NCBI RefSeq assembly: GCF_002811945.1
Contig: NZ_NPDX01000002.1
Span: forward strand, 124,001 to 188,000
DNA from: Leptospira harrisiae
Lineage (GTDB): Bacteria > Spirochaetota > Leptospiria > Leptospirales > Leptospiraceae
DNA length: 64,000 bases
Direction: 5' to 3'
The position numbers were made by a program, and so were the translations under genes. This document shows, piece after piece, positions 1 to 8,755 of the stretch. How positions within the stretch are numbered: position 1 is the stretch's first letter; each line of letters opens with the position of its first letter. The notes beneath the pieces are model-generated. The model did no database searches. It was not told the DNA's origin and was given only the letters and a program-made list of their open reading frames with translations.

Positions 1-1
1 A

Positions 2-1063
2 TGGCTTTGGCCTTCAAGTTCACTTTGGCAACAAGGTATCAACGAAGGCATCCGAACTGGAAAATCTGGAAAAGGTACTGTTTACGTTTGGGCAGCTGGG
101 AATGGAGCCAACGGTGGTAGCATTACGGCACCAATCCTAGTTGATAACGCTAACTACGATGGTCAGGCAAATTTTTACGGAGTGATGGCTATTGGTGGAA
201 TTGGACAGAACGGAAAAAAAGCAGCCTATTCGGAATCAGGTGCTAACTTATGGGTTGTAGCACATACGCAAGGAAACAGTACTACAGCATACACCACTGC
301 AATTACCACAACAGATGCCACGGGTACATCTGGAATTAATGCTGGTGGTACATCAGGTGATTATTCGTTTGCAAATTATACAAAAAAATTCAATGGAACT
401 TCTTCAGCCACACCATTGGCCGCAGGTGTTATCTCTTTACTATTGGGTTCCTATCCAGAATTGACCTGGCGCGATGTACGTGAGTTAGTTGCCTATTCTG
501 CTCGCAAAAACGATTCTACAGATACAGATTGGACAACCAATGCAGCAGGTTTGAATATCAATCATAAATACGGATTCGGAGTAGTCGATGCTACTAATCT
601 ACTCACTAGTGCTGGAACTTGGACTCCGATAACCAAAACGCAAATTATAGATACAAAACCGTTATTGTCACCAAATACACCTATTCCTGATAATGATCTA
701 GTAACTGGCGCTACTATTAATTATAATGTAACATCAAGTATTACTTATATCGAATATGTGGATGTTGAGTTTACTTCCAATCATACATATTTTCCTGAAT
801 TGTTCATACGTATCACTTCACCAAGTGGTACATCAAGTTTTTTGACAGAGGCTCATGCTTGCGCAAATCCATATAGTGGTAATTTGTGTGCAACCGGCAA
901 TACTTCCATCGCATCTATGACAGGTTCCTCGACCTATCGATTTGGATTGGCCCGGAATTTGGGAGAAAATCCAAATGGAACTTGGACCATCAAAGTTTTT
1001 GATGCAAGCGCTACGGATACTGGATCAGTCAACTCTGTTCTACTAAGAATTTATGGAAGGTAA
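2..1063 (+). CDS. Kexin-like (S8B) subtilisin-family serine peptidase with P-domain, 5' truncated
   Basis: The reading frame is open from base 2, so the protein starts before the window; 353 residues are visible. It is the C-terminal half of a secreted subtilase. The oxyanion-hole stretch GTVYVWAAGNG (residues about 28-38) and the block around DGQANFYGVMAIGG resemble the kexin/proprotein-convertase subfamily. The catalytic serine is in FNGTSSATP, about residue 134. The catalytic Asp and His lie upstream and are not seen. From about residue 230 a P/Homo-B beta-sandwich domain follows, ending in the typical GTWTIKVFDASATDTGSVNS. Such enzymes act outside the cytoplasm; the substrate is unknown. 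The next gene begins 3 bp after the stop and encodes a propeptide-like protein, suggesting a co-expressed partner. Family assignment is firm, function inferred. Confidence 0.92.
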   Translation, partial: WLWPSSSLWQQGINEGIRTGKSGKGTVYVWAAGNGANGGSITAPILVDNANYDGQANFYGVMAIGGIGQNGKKAAYSESGANLWVVAHTQGNSTTAYTTAITTTDATGTSGINAGGTSGDYSFANYTKKFNGTSSATPLAAGVISLLLGSYPELTWRDVRELVAYSARKNDSTDTDWTTNAAGLNINHKYGFGVVDATNLLTSAGTWTPITKTQIIDTKPLLSPNTPIPDNDLVTGATINYNVTSSITYIEYVDVEFTSNHTYFPELFIRITSPSGTSSFLTEAHACANPYSGNLCATGNTSIASMTGSSTYRFGLARNLGENPNGTWTIKVFDASATDTGSVNSVLLRIYGR

Positions 1064-1066
1064 CCA

Positions 1067-1645
1067 ATGAATCAGAAAAACAAAACAATTCTTTTTATTT
1101 ATATGGTGTTTGTAGGTTCAGGAACTTTCTTTTTTCCATTGGAGGCAGAACCGAAAGACCCGCCAAATTCGATTACATTTGTCGAAGGCGGAGTCATTAA
1201 AACATTTTATCGTAACCCCAATGTAGTAGCTGAATTTGTTGACCAAAAACAAACACAAGACACCCAACAAAACTTGCAGGGAAAAAAAGGAATTAAAACT
1301 GGTTGGAATGTTCGGCCAACAGGAAAAGAGTTGTTCCCTAAATCAACCAAGTCGGCAACAACAACAAAAGTCACTGAAGTTTATTCAACAGGCGTAGGTA
1401 TGGGTCCGCACATTGTGTTACCCGGACTTTTAATAGTCACATTTTCTATAGACCAATCACAAGAAACTTTGGAACGAATTGCAAAAAAATATGGAGTACA
1501 AATCCAAAATCAATTTTCGCCTCGTTTAGTAAGTTTTCAAACAGATCCAGGATTTGTATCTTTGGAAAAAGCCAATGGAATTCTATCTGAACCAAATGTA
1601 TTGGAAGCGTATCCAGATACGGCTGTTGAAAAAAGTTTGAAATAA
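1067..1645 (+). CDS. Secreted protein with subtilase-propeptide-like C-terminal domain
   Basis: A 192-residue protein with an N-terminal hydrophobic signal sequence (about residues 7-28, ending near LEAEP). The middle is low-complexity, rich in Gln, Lys and Thr. The last about 75 residues read as a beta-alpha-beta-beta-alpha-beta unit: GLLIVTFS, then SQETLERIAKKYGV, then RLVSFQTD, then SLEKANGILSEPNVLEAYPD. This pattern is that of fervidolysin/I9-type subtilisin propeptides, which fold and inhibit their protease. Here it is encoded as a separate gene 3 bp after the S8 peptidase, so it may act as chaperone or inhibitor in trans. The fold call is by eye; no catalytic motif is present. The start has no competing Met nearby. 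Confidence 0.75.
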   Translation: MNQKNKTILFIYMVFVGSGTFFFPLEAEPKDPPNSITFVEGGVIKTFYRNPNVVAEFVDQKQTQDTQQNLQGKKGIKTGWNVRPTGKELFPKSTKSATTTKVTEVYSTGVGMGPHIVLPGLLIVTFSIDQSQETLERIAKKYGVQIQNQFSPRLVSFQTDPGFVSLEKANGILSEPNVLEAYPDTAVEKSLK

Positions 1646-1670
1646 TCTTCGCATCACTAGAGTAATTTGG

Positions 1671-3281
1671 CTACATAGCTAGATAGAAATACATTAATTT
1701 CAAAATTTCTTGTTTTCTAACTGGTTTGGAAAGGTAAGAAGTGATTCCTGCTAAAAAACTTTTGCTAATATCATCTTTTTGCACATTCGCAGAAATAGCA
1801 ATAATTGGAATGGAATCACTTGCACGTATCTGATTTGCTTGCTCTATTTTTCTGATTTCTCTAGTTGCTTCTAATCCATCCATTTCGGGCATTTGCATAT
1901 CCATCAAAATAATATCGAATTTCTCAGATTTAAATTTTTCTAGTGCAGCTTTTCCATTGTAAGCAGTAATTATTTCAATTGGATATTTGCGAAAGAAAGT
2001 TTTGATAATAAAAACATTCTCATCTGAATCTTCTGCTAAAAGCACTTTGCATACTGGAAAATTTTCTGGTTCAGGTAGTTCTAAATTAAGCCAATGTTGG
2101 TGGATTCCTGAGATACGTTTGATAAAACCTTCATAGGGTATTTCAAAAATAAATTTGGAGCCTACAGAAACTTGACTGTGAACGTAAATATCTCCACCCA
2201 TCAGTTGGATTAGCTTTTTCGTAATTGTTAAACCAAGACCAGTTCCGCCGTATTTCCTTGTCGTAGAACTATCAACTTGAGTAAAACTTTCGAAAATGGA
2301 TGTTAGTTTTTCGGAAGGAATACCAATTCCAGTATCTTCGACTGAAATTTTTAAACTCTTTTTATTTTCGCTTAACGAACAGTTTACGGTGATTTTTCCT
2401 TTTTCCGTAAACTTCATTGCGTTGCCTAATAAATTAATTAGTACCTGTTGTAACCTAGTAGAATCTCCCGCAATACTTTCCGAAATTTCATCTTCCACAT
2501 AGAATGTTATTTCTATACCTTTTGCTTTTGCTTTCATATAGAATAAAGAAACTGTTTCGCTCATTAGGTCTCTTAACGAAAAGTGGATATGTTCCATTTC
2601 CAATTTCCCGGATTCAATTCGAGATAAATCCAGAATGTCATTGATAATATTAAATAGAGCCTTTCCTGAGTTTCGAAGGACAGTAAGATATTCTTGTTGT
2701 TCTTCAGTTAACTCTGTTTCATTTAAAGTATCAGTCATACCAAGAATTGCATTGAGTGGAGTTCTGATTTCATGGCTCATTGAAGCTAAAAAATCAGTTT
2801 TTGCTTGTGAGGCTTTCTGTGCTTCTATTTCCCTTAGGTTTGCTAAGTTCATTTGTTCCCGTAAAAGTGTTTCACGAACTACTTGCTGTGAAACATCTGA
2901 AATTTGAATCATACAAAAGTGATTCGTTTCATCTTCAATGGAAATAGGGATGATATGTAAGTATTGATAAATTCTTTCGCCGGATTCTCTTTTTTTTTCA
3001 TTATCATAAAGAGGAAATGGAAATGGATTTAGTGTATGAGTTAATATAGAGTATTGAGAATATTCCAAACATAATTCGATTGATTTATAAGTTCGTGTAT
3101 TCCTGAGTTCAGGAAAAATTTTTAAAAAAGAAGAGTTTTCTAAATCTGACTCTTTACAGCCTGAGTTTTTAAGAAACCAGGTATTTACTAATACGATATT
3201 AAGGTTTTGATCTAGAATAAGAATTCCAATTCCAGATTTTTTAATAATTGTTAGTAAATGCTTTTCACTAAGAGTATTCAC
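1671..3281 (-). CDS. Hybrid sensor histidine kinase with C-terminal receiver domain
   Basis: A 536-residue cytoplasmic hybrid kinase with no clear membrane segment. Order: PAS-like sensor (about residues 8-130), coiled linker, HisKA with phospho-acceptor H170 in SMSHEIRTPLNAI, HATPase_c with N-box INLLGNAMKFT, G1 VEDTGIGIP and G2 GGTGLGL (about 280-385), then a receiver (about 412-536) with acidic pair AEDSDEN, acceptor D461 in ILMDMQMPEMDG and Lys in YLSKPV. It should autophosphorylate and pass phosphate to its own receiver. It is last in a minus-strand run CheY-like, CheC-like, kinase; its start overlaps the CheC-like stop by one base. The context suggests that the CheC-like protein and single receiver serve the same phosphorelay. 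The signal is unknown. Confidence 0.93.
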   Translation of the reverse strand: MNTLSEKHLLTIIKKSGIGILILDQNLNIVLVNTWFLKNSGCKESDLENSSFLKIFPELRNTRTYKSIELCLEYSQYSILTHTLNPFPFPLYDNEKKRESGERIYQYLHIIPISIEDETNHFCMIQISDVSQQVVRETLLREQMNLANLREIEAQKASQAKTDFLASMSHEIRTPLNAILGMTDTLNETELTEEQQEYLTVLRNSGKALFNIINDILDLSRIESGKLEMEHIHFSLRDLMSETVSLFYMKAKAKGIEITFYVEDEISESIAGDSTRLQQVLINLLGNAMKFTEKGKITVNCSLSENKKSLKISVEDTGIGIPSEKLTSIFESFTQVDSSTTRKYGGTGLGLTITKKLIQLMGGDIYVHSQVSVGSKFIFEIPYEGFIKRISGIHQHWLNLELPEPENFPVCKVLLAEDSDENVFIIKTFFRKYPIEIITAYNGKAALEKFKSEKFDIILMDMQMPEMDGLEATREIRKIEQANQIRASDSIPIIAISANVQKDDISKSFLAGITSYLSKPVRKQEILKLMYFYLAM

Positions 3282-3883
3282 TACTTCAACTTTTCAATGA
3301 GTACTCTAGAAAGGTTTTTGATGCTTTCAAAATTAAGAATGAAAAATATGTATCCTTTGATATCTTTGCCGCTAAGTTTATAATCAATAAAAACCAAAAG
3401 TATTGAATTGTCTTTTTTTGGATTTCTTCTAAGTAGAAGGTCTTCATACTTTCCTTCAAAAAATTCAGGAATATGAGTTTCTATTTTATAATTCGACATT
3501 TTTGCTAAGTTTGATAAAATTGCATTTAGAATAATGTTGCCAATTTCACTCAATGCATCTTTTTCAAATTGTGAAACTTCATTGAGAGCAACATAGTCCT
3601 TCATCATCATTTTGACAATTTCCAAACTTGCGCTTTTATGAAATAATAGAAATGCAGATCCTTCTCCAATTCCACCAACAAACTTTTGTTCTATGGTGCA
3701 TACGTCTTGCTCAGAGAGATATTCTATATTTTTGGCTTCTTCTGTGCTGATTAGTTTTAAACTTGGGACAGTGAGCAAAATTTCATCAGAAATCATCTCA
3801 CTCATTAGTTTTGCGGCTCCACCCAAACTAATATTGAATAATTCACATAAGGAATCTCTTTCTATCTCGGTTAAAAAGTTCAT
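3281..3883 (-). CDS. CheC-like CheY-P phosphatase
   Basis: A 200-residue protein with both CheC/FliY active-site helices: residues about 9-40 (CELFNISLGGAAKLM ... P) and about 106-138 (LSEIGNIILNAILSNLAKM ... P), each with the E-x2-N ... P pattern that removes phosphate from CheY-like receivers. It lies 2 bp downstream of a single-domain receiver gene and overlaps the next hybrid-kinase gene by 1 base, so it most likely dephosphorylates one or both of those receivers rather than serving a classical chemotaxis operon, none of which is seen here. The family is clear; the target is inferred from gene order. Confidence 0.85.
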   Translation of the reverse strand: MNFLTEIERDSLCELFNISLGGAAKLMSEMISDEILLTVPSLKLISTEEAKNIEYLSEQDVCTIEQKFVGGIGEGSAFLLFHKSASLEIVKMMMKDYVALNEVSQFEKDALSEIGNIILNAILSNLAKMSNYKIETHIPEFFEGKYEDLLLRRNPKKDNSILLVFIDYKLSGKDIKGYIFFILNFESIKNLSRVLIEKLK

Positions 3884-3885
3884 AA

Positions 3886-4245
3886 TTAGTCCAAATGTGG
3901 GATTATTTTTTCTGCAGTGACTGGTTTTTCTATAAAATCAATTCCAATTGCCTTTGCTCGATTCCTGATTGCATCCTGAATATTCGCAGTGATTAAAATG
4001 ATTTTGGCAATTTTATAATTTTTTTTGAGTTCATCAGCTAAATCCAAACCAGATAATATCCCTGGCATATTTTGATCCAAGGTGAAAAAATCTATATCTT
4101 GGTTTTCAGACAATAATCCCTTAGCGTCATCGGCCGTACTTGCCTCTAAGATCTCCCATTCTGGGTATTTATCTAAAATAATTTTTCGGATCATTAAACG
4201 CGTAACAGTGCTATCGTCTACGATCAGTGCTTTTTTTTGTGACAT
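3886..4245 (-). CDS. CheY-like single-domain response regulator
   Basis: A 119-residue stand-alone receiver. It has the acidic pair in ALIVDDSTVTR, an acceptor Asp in FFTLDQNMPG, the switch Thr in LITAN and the conserved Lys in IEKPV. There is no output domain. It is first of three minus-strand genes (receiver, CheC phosphatase, hybrid kinase) with 2 bp to the next gene. It probably shuttles phosphate from the kinase to an unseen target. The upstream gap to the divergent MORN gene (about 80 bp) should hold its promoter. Confidence 0.9.
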   Translation of the reverse strand: MSQKKALIVDDSTVTRLMIRKIILDKYPEWEILEASTADDAKGLLSENQDIDFFTLDQNMPGILSGLDLADELKKNYKIAKIILITANIQDAIRNRAKAIGIDFIEKPVTAEKIIPHLD

Positions 4246-4328
4246 ATGTATTGCCTTAATTCCGAACTAGTTTATATATGAGATTGCACCTATTAATTGA
4301 CGGAAAAAAAACCAACTCTCAGCCAATC

Positions 4329-4829
4329 ATGCGACCTAAATATTTATTATTATTATTTTTATCCCTTTTTTGCCTCTGCAAGTCGAACCAAAAAATCTGC
4401 GAAGGAGAAAATTGCAGGAACGGAAAATTTCAGGTTCAGTATGAAAACGGTGATTATTTTGACGGAGATTTTTTTGAAGATGTCAAACATGGTTCGGGTA
4501 TCTATAAGTATTCTAATGGCGATATTTTTGAAGGTGAATACCAATTTGGTTATAAGGAAGGAAAAGGTATTTATCGTTATGCGAATGGCGACCAATTCAT
4601 AGGTGTCTATCAAAAAGGAAAACGTAATGGATTTGGGAAATATCGTTTTTCTGATGGTTTGATATTAGAGGGAAATTGGGAAAACAATGAGTTACAAGGT
4701 CAATCAAGAATTGTCAATGCAAAAGGAAGTTTGGTATTAGAGGGGATTTGGAAAAATAGTCGGTGGATAGGTATCACACCGACATCTGCCTCTTCAACCA
4801 ATGCTGTCGAAATTTCTAACCCCGAGTGA
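4329..4829 (+). CDS. MORN-repeat lipoprotein
   Basis: The protein has three to four MORN repeats (YxNGDxFxGxxxxGxxxGxGxYxY pattern) running from about residue 30 to 125. I place the start at the internal ATG at 4329, because it gives a lipoprotein signal (MRPKYLLLLFLSLFCLCKSN, Cys at about residue 17); the longer frame from 4278 adds 17 hydrophilic residues before it and has no better ribosome site. MORN repeats mediate membrane or protein contacts and carry no activity themselves. The 3' end overlaps the convergent metF gene by 36 bp. Function unknown. Confidence 0.8.
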   Translation: MRPKYLLLLFLSLFCLCKSNQKICEGENCRNGKFQVQYENGDYFDGDFFEDVKHGSGIYKYSNGDIFEGEYQFGYKEGKGIYRYANGDQFIGVYQKGKRNGFGKYRFSDGLILEGNWENNELQGQSRIVNAKGSLVLEGIWKNSRWIGITPTSASSTNAVEISNPE

Positions 4830-5681
4830 TTCGTAAATTTTCCGAGTCGCCTTTGATTTGTTAAGCGTATACATATGTATGCCAGCTACTTTGTGATCTA
4901 ACAAATCTCGGACTTGTTCGGTTGCCCAATGTATACCCACATTCTCAGCATATTCATCATCTTCTGCTCGAGAAAGAGAGTTCAATAATTTTGCAGGGAA
5001 ATTAGTTCCTAAGGATAACTCAGCCATTCTCGCCATTCCTTTTCTGGAAGTGACTGGCATAATTCCTGCGATGATGGGAACTTTGATACCTGCAATTTCA
5101 CATCGTTCTACAAAATCATAAAAGTAGTTATTGTTGAAAAACATTTGAGTACAAATGTAATCAACACCTTGGTCTACTTTCCATTTCAAATATTCAATTT
5201 CTTTTAAACGATTAGGAGTAGAGGGATGTCCTTCTGGAAAACCAGCGACTCCAATCCCCATCTCTGGAAATTCTTTTTTAATAAACCCGACTAGTTCACC
5301 GGCGAATTCAAATCCATTTTCTGTTTTATGGAATTCCTTTTGGCCTTTGGGTGGGTCTCCACGAAGCGTCATAATGTTATGGATTCCACTTTTTTGATAT
5401 CGTTTCAAAATTTCTCGAATTTCATCTTTTGTAGAGCCGACACAAGTAAGGTGACTAACGATCGTTAAACCTGTTTCTTCTTGTAGTTTGACTACTAAAT
5501 CGTGAGTGAGGTCTCTCGTGGATCCCCCAGCACCATAGGTAACACTGACATAGGCTGGGTTCATTTGAGACAATTCCTGGATGTTTCGGAACAAATCCTC
5601 GGAAGCTTCGGCATTCTTTGGAGGAAAAAATTCGAAGCTGATGGTTGTTTGTTTTTTACCTAGGACCTGAGAAATATGCAT
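4794..5681 (-). CDS. metF: 5,10-methylenetetrahydrofolate reductase
   Basis: A 295-residue TIM-barrel FAD enzyme that reduces methylene-THF to 5-methyl-THF for methionine synthesis. The start SFEFFPPKNAEA, the VSVTYGAGGSTR block and MTLRGDPP are hallmark MetF segments, and the length is that of bacterial MetF. The cytoplasmic enzyme lies 12 bp downstream of an SDR gene on the same strand, with which it may be co-transcribed. It converges on the MORN gene with a 36-bp overlap. Confidence 0.96.
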   Translation of the reverse strand: MHISQVLGKKQTTISFEFFPPKNAEASEDLFRNIQELSQMNPAYVSVTYGAGGSTRDLTHDLVVKLQEETGLTIVSHLTCVGSTKDEIREILKRYQKSGIHNIMTLRGDPPKGQKEFHKTENGFEFAGELVGFIKKEFPEMGIGVAGFPEGHPSTPNRLKEIEYLKWKVDQGVDYICTQMFFNNNYFYDFVERCEIAGIKVPIIAGIMPVTSRKGMARMAELSLGTNFPAKLLNSLSRAEDDEYAENVGIHWATEQVRDLLDHKVAGIHMYTLNKSKATRKIYESLGVRNFDSIG

Positions 5682-5693
5682 AAAACCTATCCT

Positions 5694-6509
5694 CTAAAGA
5701 GGAATATTTTTCTCAAGTCCCTTGTTAGCCAAGAGCCAACCTTTTGAAGCTTTTGTTTTTACCGCCAACCAGAGTGAAAATTTAGGAAATAGGGCAGGAA
5801 GGATCACTATAGAGGCTCGTAAATAAGATGGAACCAAAACTTCCCCTGGGTTTTTTTTGATCGCATTGAGAATCGCATCTGCAACCTGAGAAGGCTCGAT
5901 CACAGGGGTGAAAAGGGAAGGTTTGACACCGTTTATCATCCTCGTATTGACCATAGTTGGACATATCCAGCTAACGCCAATTTGAGTATCATAAAGTTCC
6001 ATTTTTAATGCTTGGGAGAATCCAACCATAGCATGTTTGGTTGCAGAGTAAGTTACAGTTCCTTCTGTACCAAATTTACCAGCTATACTTGCCAAATTGA
6101 TAATTGCTGCTTCTTTTTGTTCCCGCAAAATAGGAAGGGAAAGATAAACCAACTTCATTGGCGCGGCCACATTGATTTGAATGGCTTTGCTCCAAACGGA
6201 AAATTCTTTGCCTTCATAGTAGCCACTGGGTGCAATTCCCGCATTGTTGACTAGAATTTGGAAAGTAAGTTTTTTCTTTTGGATTTGTTTGATAAGAGAT
6301 TCGATTTCTGACTCTTTAGAAAGGTCGCAAGCAAACCCATAAAATTTTCTTCCTAGTGATTCCACTTTGGTTTGGATTTCTTTTAAGATGGGTAGCTTGA
6401 TATCTACGCCAATAATATCATTTCCTTCTTTGGCTAATCGTTCTGCTGTTAAAGCACCGATTCCCATACCACAGCCAGTGACAAGTATTGTATTTCCCGA
6501 TAGTTTCAT
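5694..6509 (-). CDS. Short-chain dehydrogenase/reductase
   Basis: A 271-residue classical SDR. The NAD(P)-binding motif TGCGMGIG is near residue 11, NNAG near 88, the catalytic Ser is in LASIAGK and the Tyr-Lys pair in YSATKHAM. The C-terminal about 50 residues are hydrophobic and basic, as in SDRs that act on lipid substrates. The substrate cannot be told. It is upstream of metF on the same strand and divergent from birA. Confidence 0.9.
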   Translation of the reverse strand: MKLSGNTILVTGCGMGIGALTAERLAKEGNDIIGVDIKLPILKEIQTKVESLGRKFYGFACDLSKESEIESLIKQIQKKKLTFQILVNNAGIAPSGYYEGKEFSVWSKAIQINVAAPMKLVYLSLPILREQKEAAIINLASIAGKFGTEGTVTYSATKHAMVGFSQALKMELYDTQIGVSWICPTMVNTRMINGVKPSLFTPVIEPSQVADAILNAIKKNPGEVLVPSYLRASIVILPALFPKFSLWLAVKTKASKGWLLANKGLEKNIPL

Positions 6510-6568
6510 ACTCTCAATCTAATACATTTTTTACTTTCGTCAATCGGAATCGAAGGAGAAATAGACGC

Positions 6569-7324
6569 ATGGAATATAGATTGTTAAAATCAGAATTGGG
6601 TCATAGGCTTTCCACCGTTGCCTCAACCAACGAATGGATTCGTGATGTAAAAATTCCTTTTGGTTCATGGGTAATTGCTGATGAACAAACCGCTGGAAAA
6701 GGTCGCGGACAAAATGTATGGCAAACGTTAGGTGAAGATCCATTGATATTTTCTGGGAAAATTAGGTTATCTGCTGCGGAAATTTCCCTTCCTTTGTTAT
6801 CCTTATTTGTTTCATCAGCTGTTTTAAAAACAATCTATCAATTTTTCCCTGAACGTGAACAAGATACAACTGTCAAATGGCCGAATGATATCTACCGCTC
6901 AGATAAAAAAGTAGCTGGGATTTTAGTACAGTCTGAATTTACGAATGGAATCTTCGATGTTGTCATTGGAATCGGTCTTAATTTTTTTGGAAAAAATATT
7001 CCTGAAACACTGAAAGACAAGGCCGCTTTTTTATGTGACCAACCACTGGAAGAAGGAGTTTTAGAAAGATTTGTTAATCAGTTGATTGTAGACATCAACC
7101 AAGCTGTAATTTCATTACTTGACCAAGGACAAATCTTAAAAGATTTAGTTTGGATCGAAGATCATTCTTTACTCAAACACAAGGTGATTGAAACTGAATG
7201 GCAATCTAGAATGGTACGCGGCCGTGTTTTGGGAATTGATGAATTAGGATTCCTTCTCATCATGACGGAAACCGGTGAAAAGATTGAGCTTATGGACACA
7301 TCACCAAAATTTCGGATTATATAA
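6569..7324 (+). CDS. birA: Biotin--[acetyl-CoA-carboxylase] ligase
   Basis: A BirA/LplA-fold ligase that activates biotin with ATP and attaches it to the carboxylase carrier protein. Key motifs are STNEWIRD, the biotinyl-AMP loop GKGRGQNVW and KWPNDIYRSDKKVAGIL. It lacks the N-terminal helix-turn-helix repressor domain of E. coli BirA, so it is a ligase only. The frame is open from 6488, but ATG 6569 is preceded by AAGGAG at the right spacing and begins directly before the catalytic domain, giving 251 residues. The stop abuts the coaX start with no gap. Confidence 0.94.
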   Translation: MEYRLLKSELGHRLSTVASTNEWIRDVKIPFGSWVIADEQTAGKGRGQNVWQTLGEDPLIFSGKIRLSAAEISLPLLSLFVSSAVLKTIYQFFPEREQDTTVKWPNDIYRSDKKVAGILVQSEFTNGIFDVVIGIGLNFFGKNIPETLKDKAAFLCDQPLEEGVLERFVNQLIVDINQAVISLLDQGQILKDLVWIEDHSLLKHKVIETEWQSRMVRGRVLGIDELGFLLIMTETGEKIELMDTSPKFRII

Positions 7325-8116
7325 ATGTCAGAATCACCATTATTATTAGTCATCGACGTAGGAAATACAAACACCGTCTTTGGAGTTTTTCGTGAGGGAG
7401 AGGACACTCCTGACTTTCATAAAAGAACGGTAACACGTCGGGATCGAACATCCGATGAACTTGGATTGTTTTTGAAAGGGTTTTTAACACAAGAAAATGT
7501 AAAAGCAGATCGAGTGAAAATGGCTATTTATTCGAGTGTTGTTCCTTCTTTGAATCCAATCGTTGAGCGAATGTTAGAGGATTGGTTTAATGTAAATCCA
7601 TTACGTGTTCATTATCAAATGAAACTCAATTTTGGAATTAGTTATCCGCGTCCCTTTGAGATTGGTGCCGATAGACTGGTAAACGCTGCTTACTGCGCAA
7701 AAACATATCCAGGAAAAAAAGCAATCCTTGTGGATTTGGGTACCGCTACCACTTTTTGTGTGATTAGTGAAAAACCAGAATATGTTGGTGGTGTGATTGC
7801 TCCTGGATTAAAAATATCTATGGATGCATTAACTCGAAACACAGCTCAACTTCCTCCCATTGTTTTTGGATCTCCTAGTCGCGTGTTAGGCGAATCTACG
7901 GTGGAATCTATCCAAGCTGGATTTTTCTTTGGTTGGATTGGACTTTTGAAAGAAATTGTAAGAGCGATTAAAGAAGAACATCCAGGGGATTATGTTGTTG
8001 TGGGAACTGGTGGCCTCGTCACTACGATTCATGCTTCGCATAACCAGGTTTTCGATGAAATTGATCCGATGATGACTTTGAAAGGGTTAAAAATTCTTGC
8101 GGATCTAAATTCCTAA
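7325..8116 (+). CDS. coaX: Type III pantothenate kinase
   Basis: A 263-residue CoaX, first enzyme of coenzyme A synthesis. It shows the ASKHA-fold phosphate loop [14 protein letters not shown] at the N-terminus, the pantothenate-binding [11 protein letters not shown], and [11 protein letters not shown]. It starts on the base after the birA stop, forming a cofactor operon, a pairing common in bacteria. Its 3' end overlaps the convergent GDSL gene by 12 bp. Confidence 0.96.
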   Translation: MSESPLLLVIDVGNTNTVFGVFREGEDTPDFHKRTVTRRDRTSDELGLFLKGFLTQENVKADRVKMAIYSSVVPSLNPIVERMLEDWFNVNPLRVHYQMKLNFGISYPRPFEIGADRLVNAAYCAKTYPGKKAILVDLGTATTFCVISEKPEYVGGVIAPGLKISMDALTRNTAQLPPIVFGSPSRVLGESTVESIQAGFFFGWIGLLKEIVRAIKEEHPGDYVVVGTGGLVTTIHASHNQVFDEIDPMMTLKGLKILADLNS

Positions 8117-8755
8117 AATTTTTTTACGATATGCCTCACCCATAAGTTCATACCCGATTTGATTGGGATGAATGGGATCAGAAGCTGGATACAAAGGAAC
8201 TCCGCCAGTATATGATTCAAAAATAGATTCGATTTCTACAAAATCAACATTGGTTTTTGTAGCTTTTAAATTGCGAAGGATTTGGTTATTGGAACGAATG
8301 ATTTCGCGAATAGAAGACATATTGGTAAGGGGTAGGGCTGTAAATAGAATTTTAGTATTTTGTGAAGATTGTAAAATAGAAATTAACTCTATAGATCTTG
8401 ATTCAAATCCATTAGTTCCATAGACCATAGCATCGTTGGTTCCCAATTCAATGATCCAAAGGTCAGTTGGGATTTCATTCATCCTGTTTTGATTCTGTAG
8501 CCAATCTTCTGTTGTATAACCTGCAACGGAAATGTCTTTCACTGTGAACTCTTTTGGAAGTTTTGTTTTTAATCCAAAACCATCAGACCATTGGCCAAGA
8601 GAATCTCCAACAATTGTTATACGTCGTTCCAATGATACGCCTCCCAAAAGAGATAAATACTGGTTTGTTGATTTATCTGAATGATAACAACCTATACAAA
8701 AAAGAAAACCAAACAATGGAAACAAAATAGTTTTGTTGGAAATCCAATCTTTCAT
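8105..8755 (-). CDS. SGNH/GDSL-family hydrolase lipoprotein
   Basis: An esterase/acyl-hydrolase of the SGNH family. Block I is IVGDSLGQW with the catalytic Ser, block [12 protein letters not shown] with the oxyanion Asn, and block V DPIHPNQ with the Asp/His. I start it at ATG 8755, because this gives a lipoprotein signal ([23 protein letters not shown]) and an ATGA overlap with the upstream membrane-protein gene; the frame itself runs back to 8833. It probably acts on acyl groups of envelope lipids or sugars; the substrate is unknown. Confidence 0.85.
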   Translation of the reverse strand: MKDWISNKTILFPLFGFLFCIGCYHSDKSTNQYLSLLGGVSLERRITIVGDSLGQWSDGFGLKTKLPKEFTVKDISVAGYTTEDWLQNQNRMNEIPTDLWIIELGTNDAMVYGTNGFESRSIELISILQSSQNTKILFTALPLTNMSSIREIIRSNNQILRNLKATKTNVDFVEIESIFESYTGGVPLYPASDPIHPNQIGYELMGEAYRKKILGI

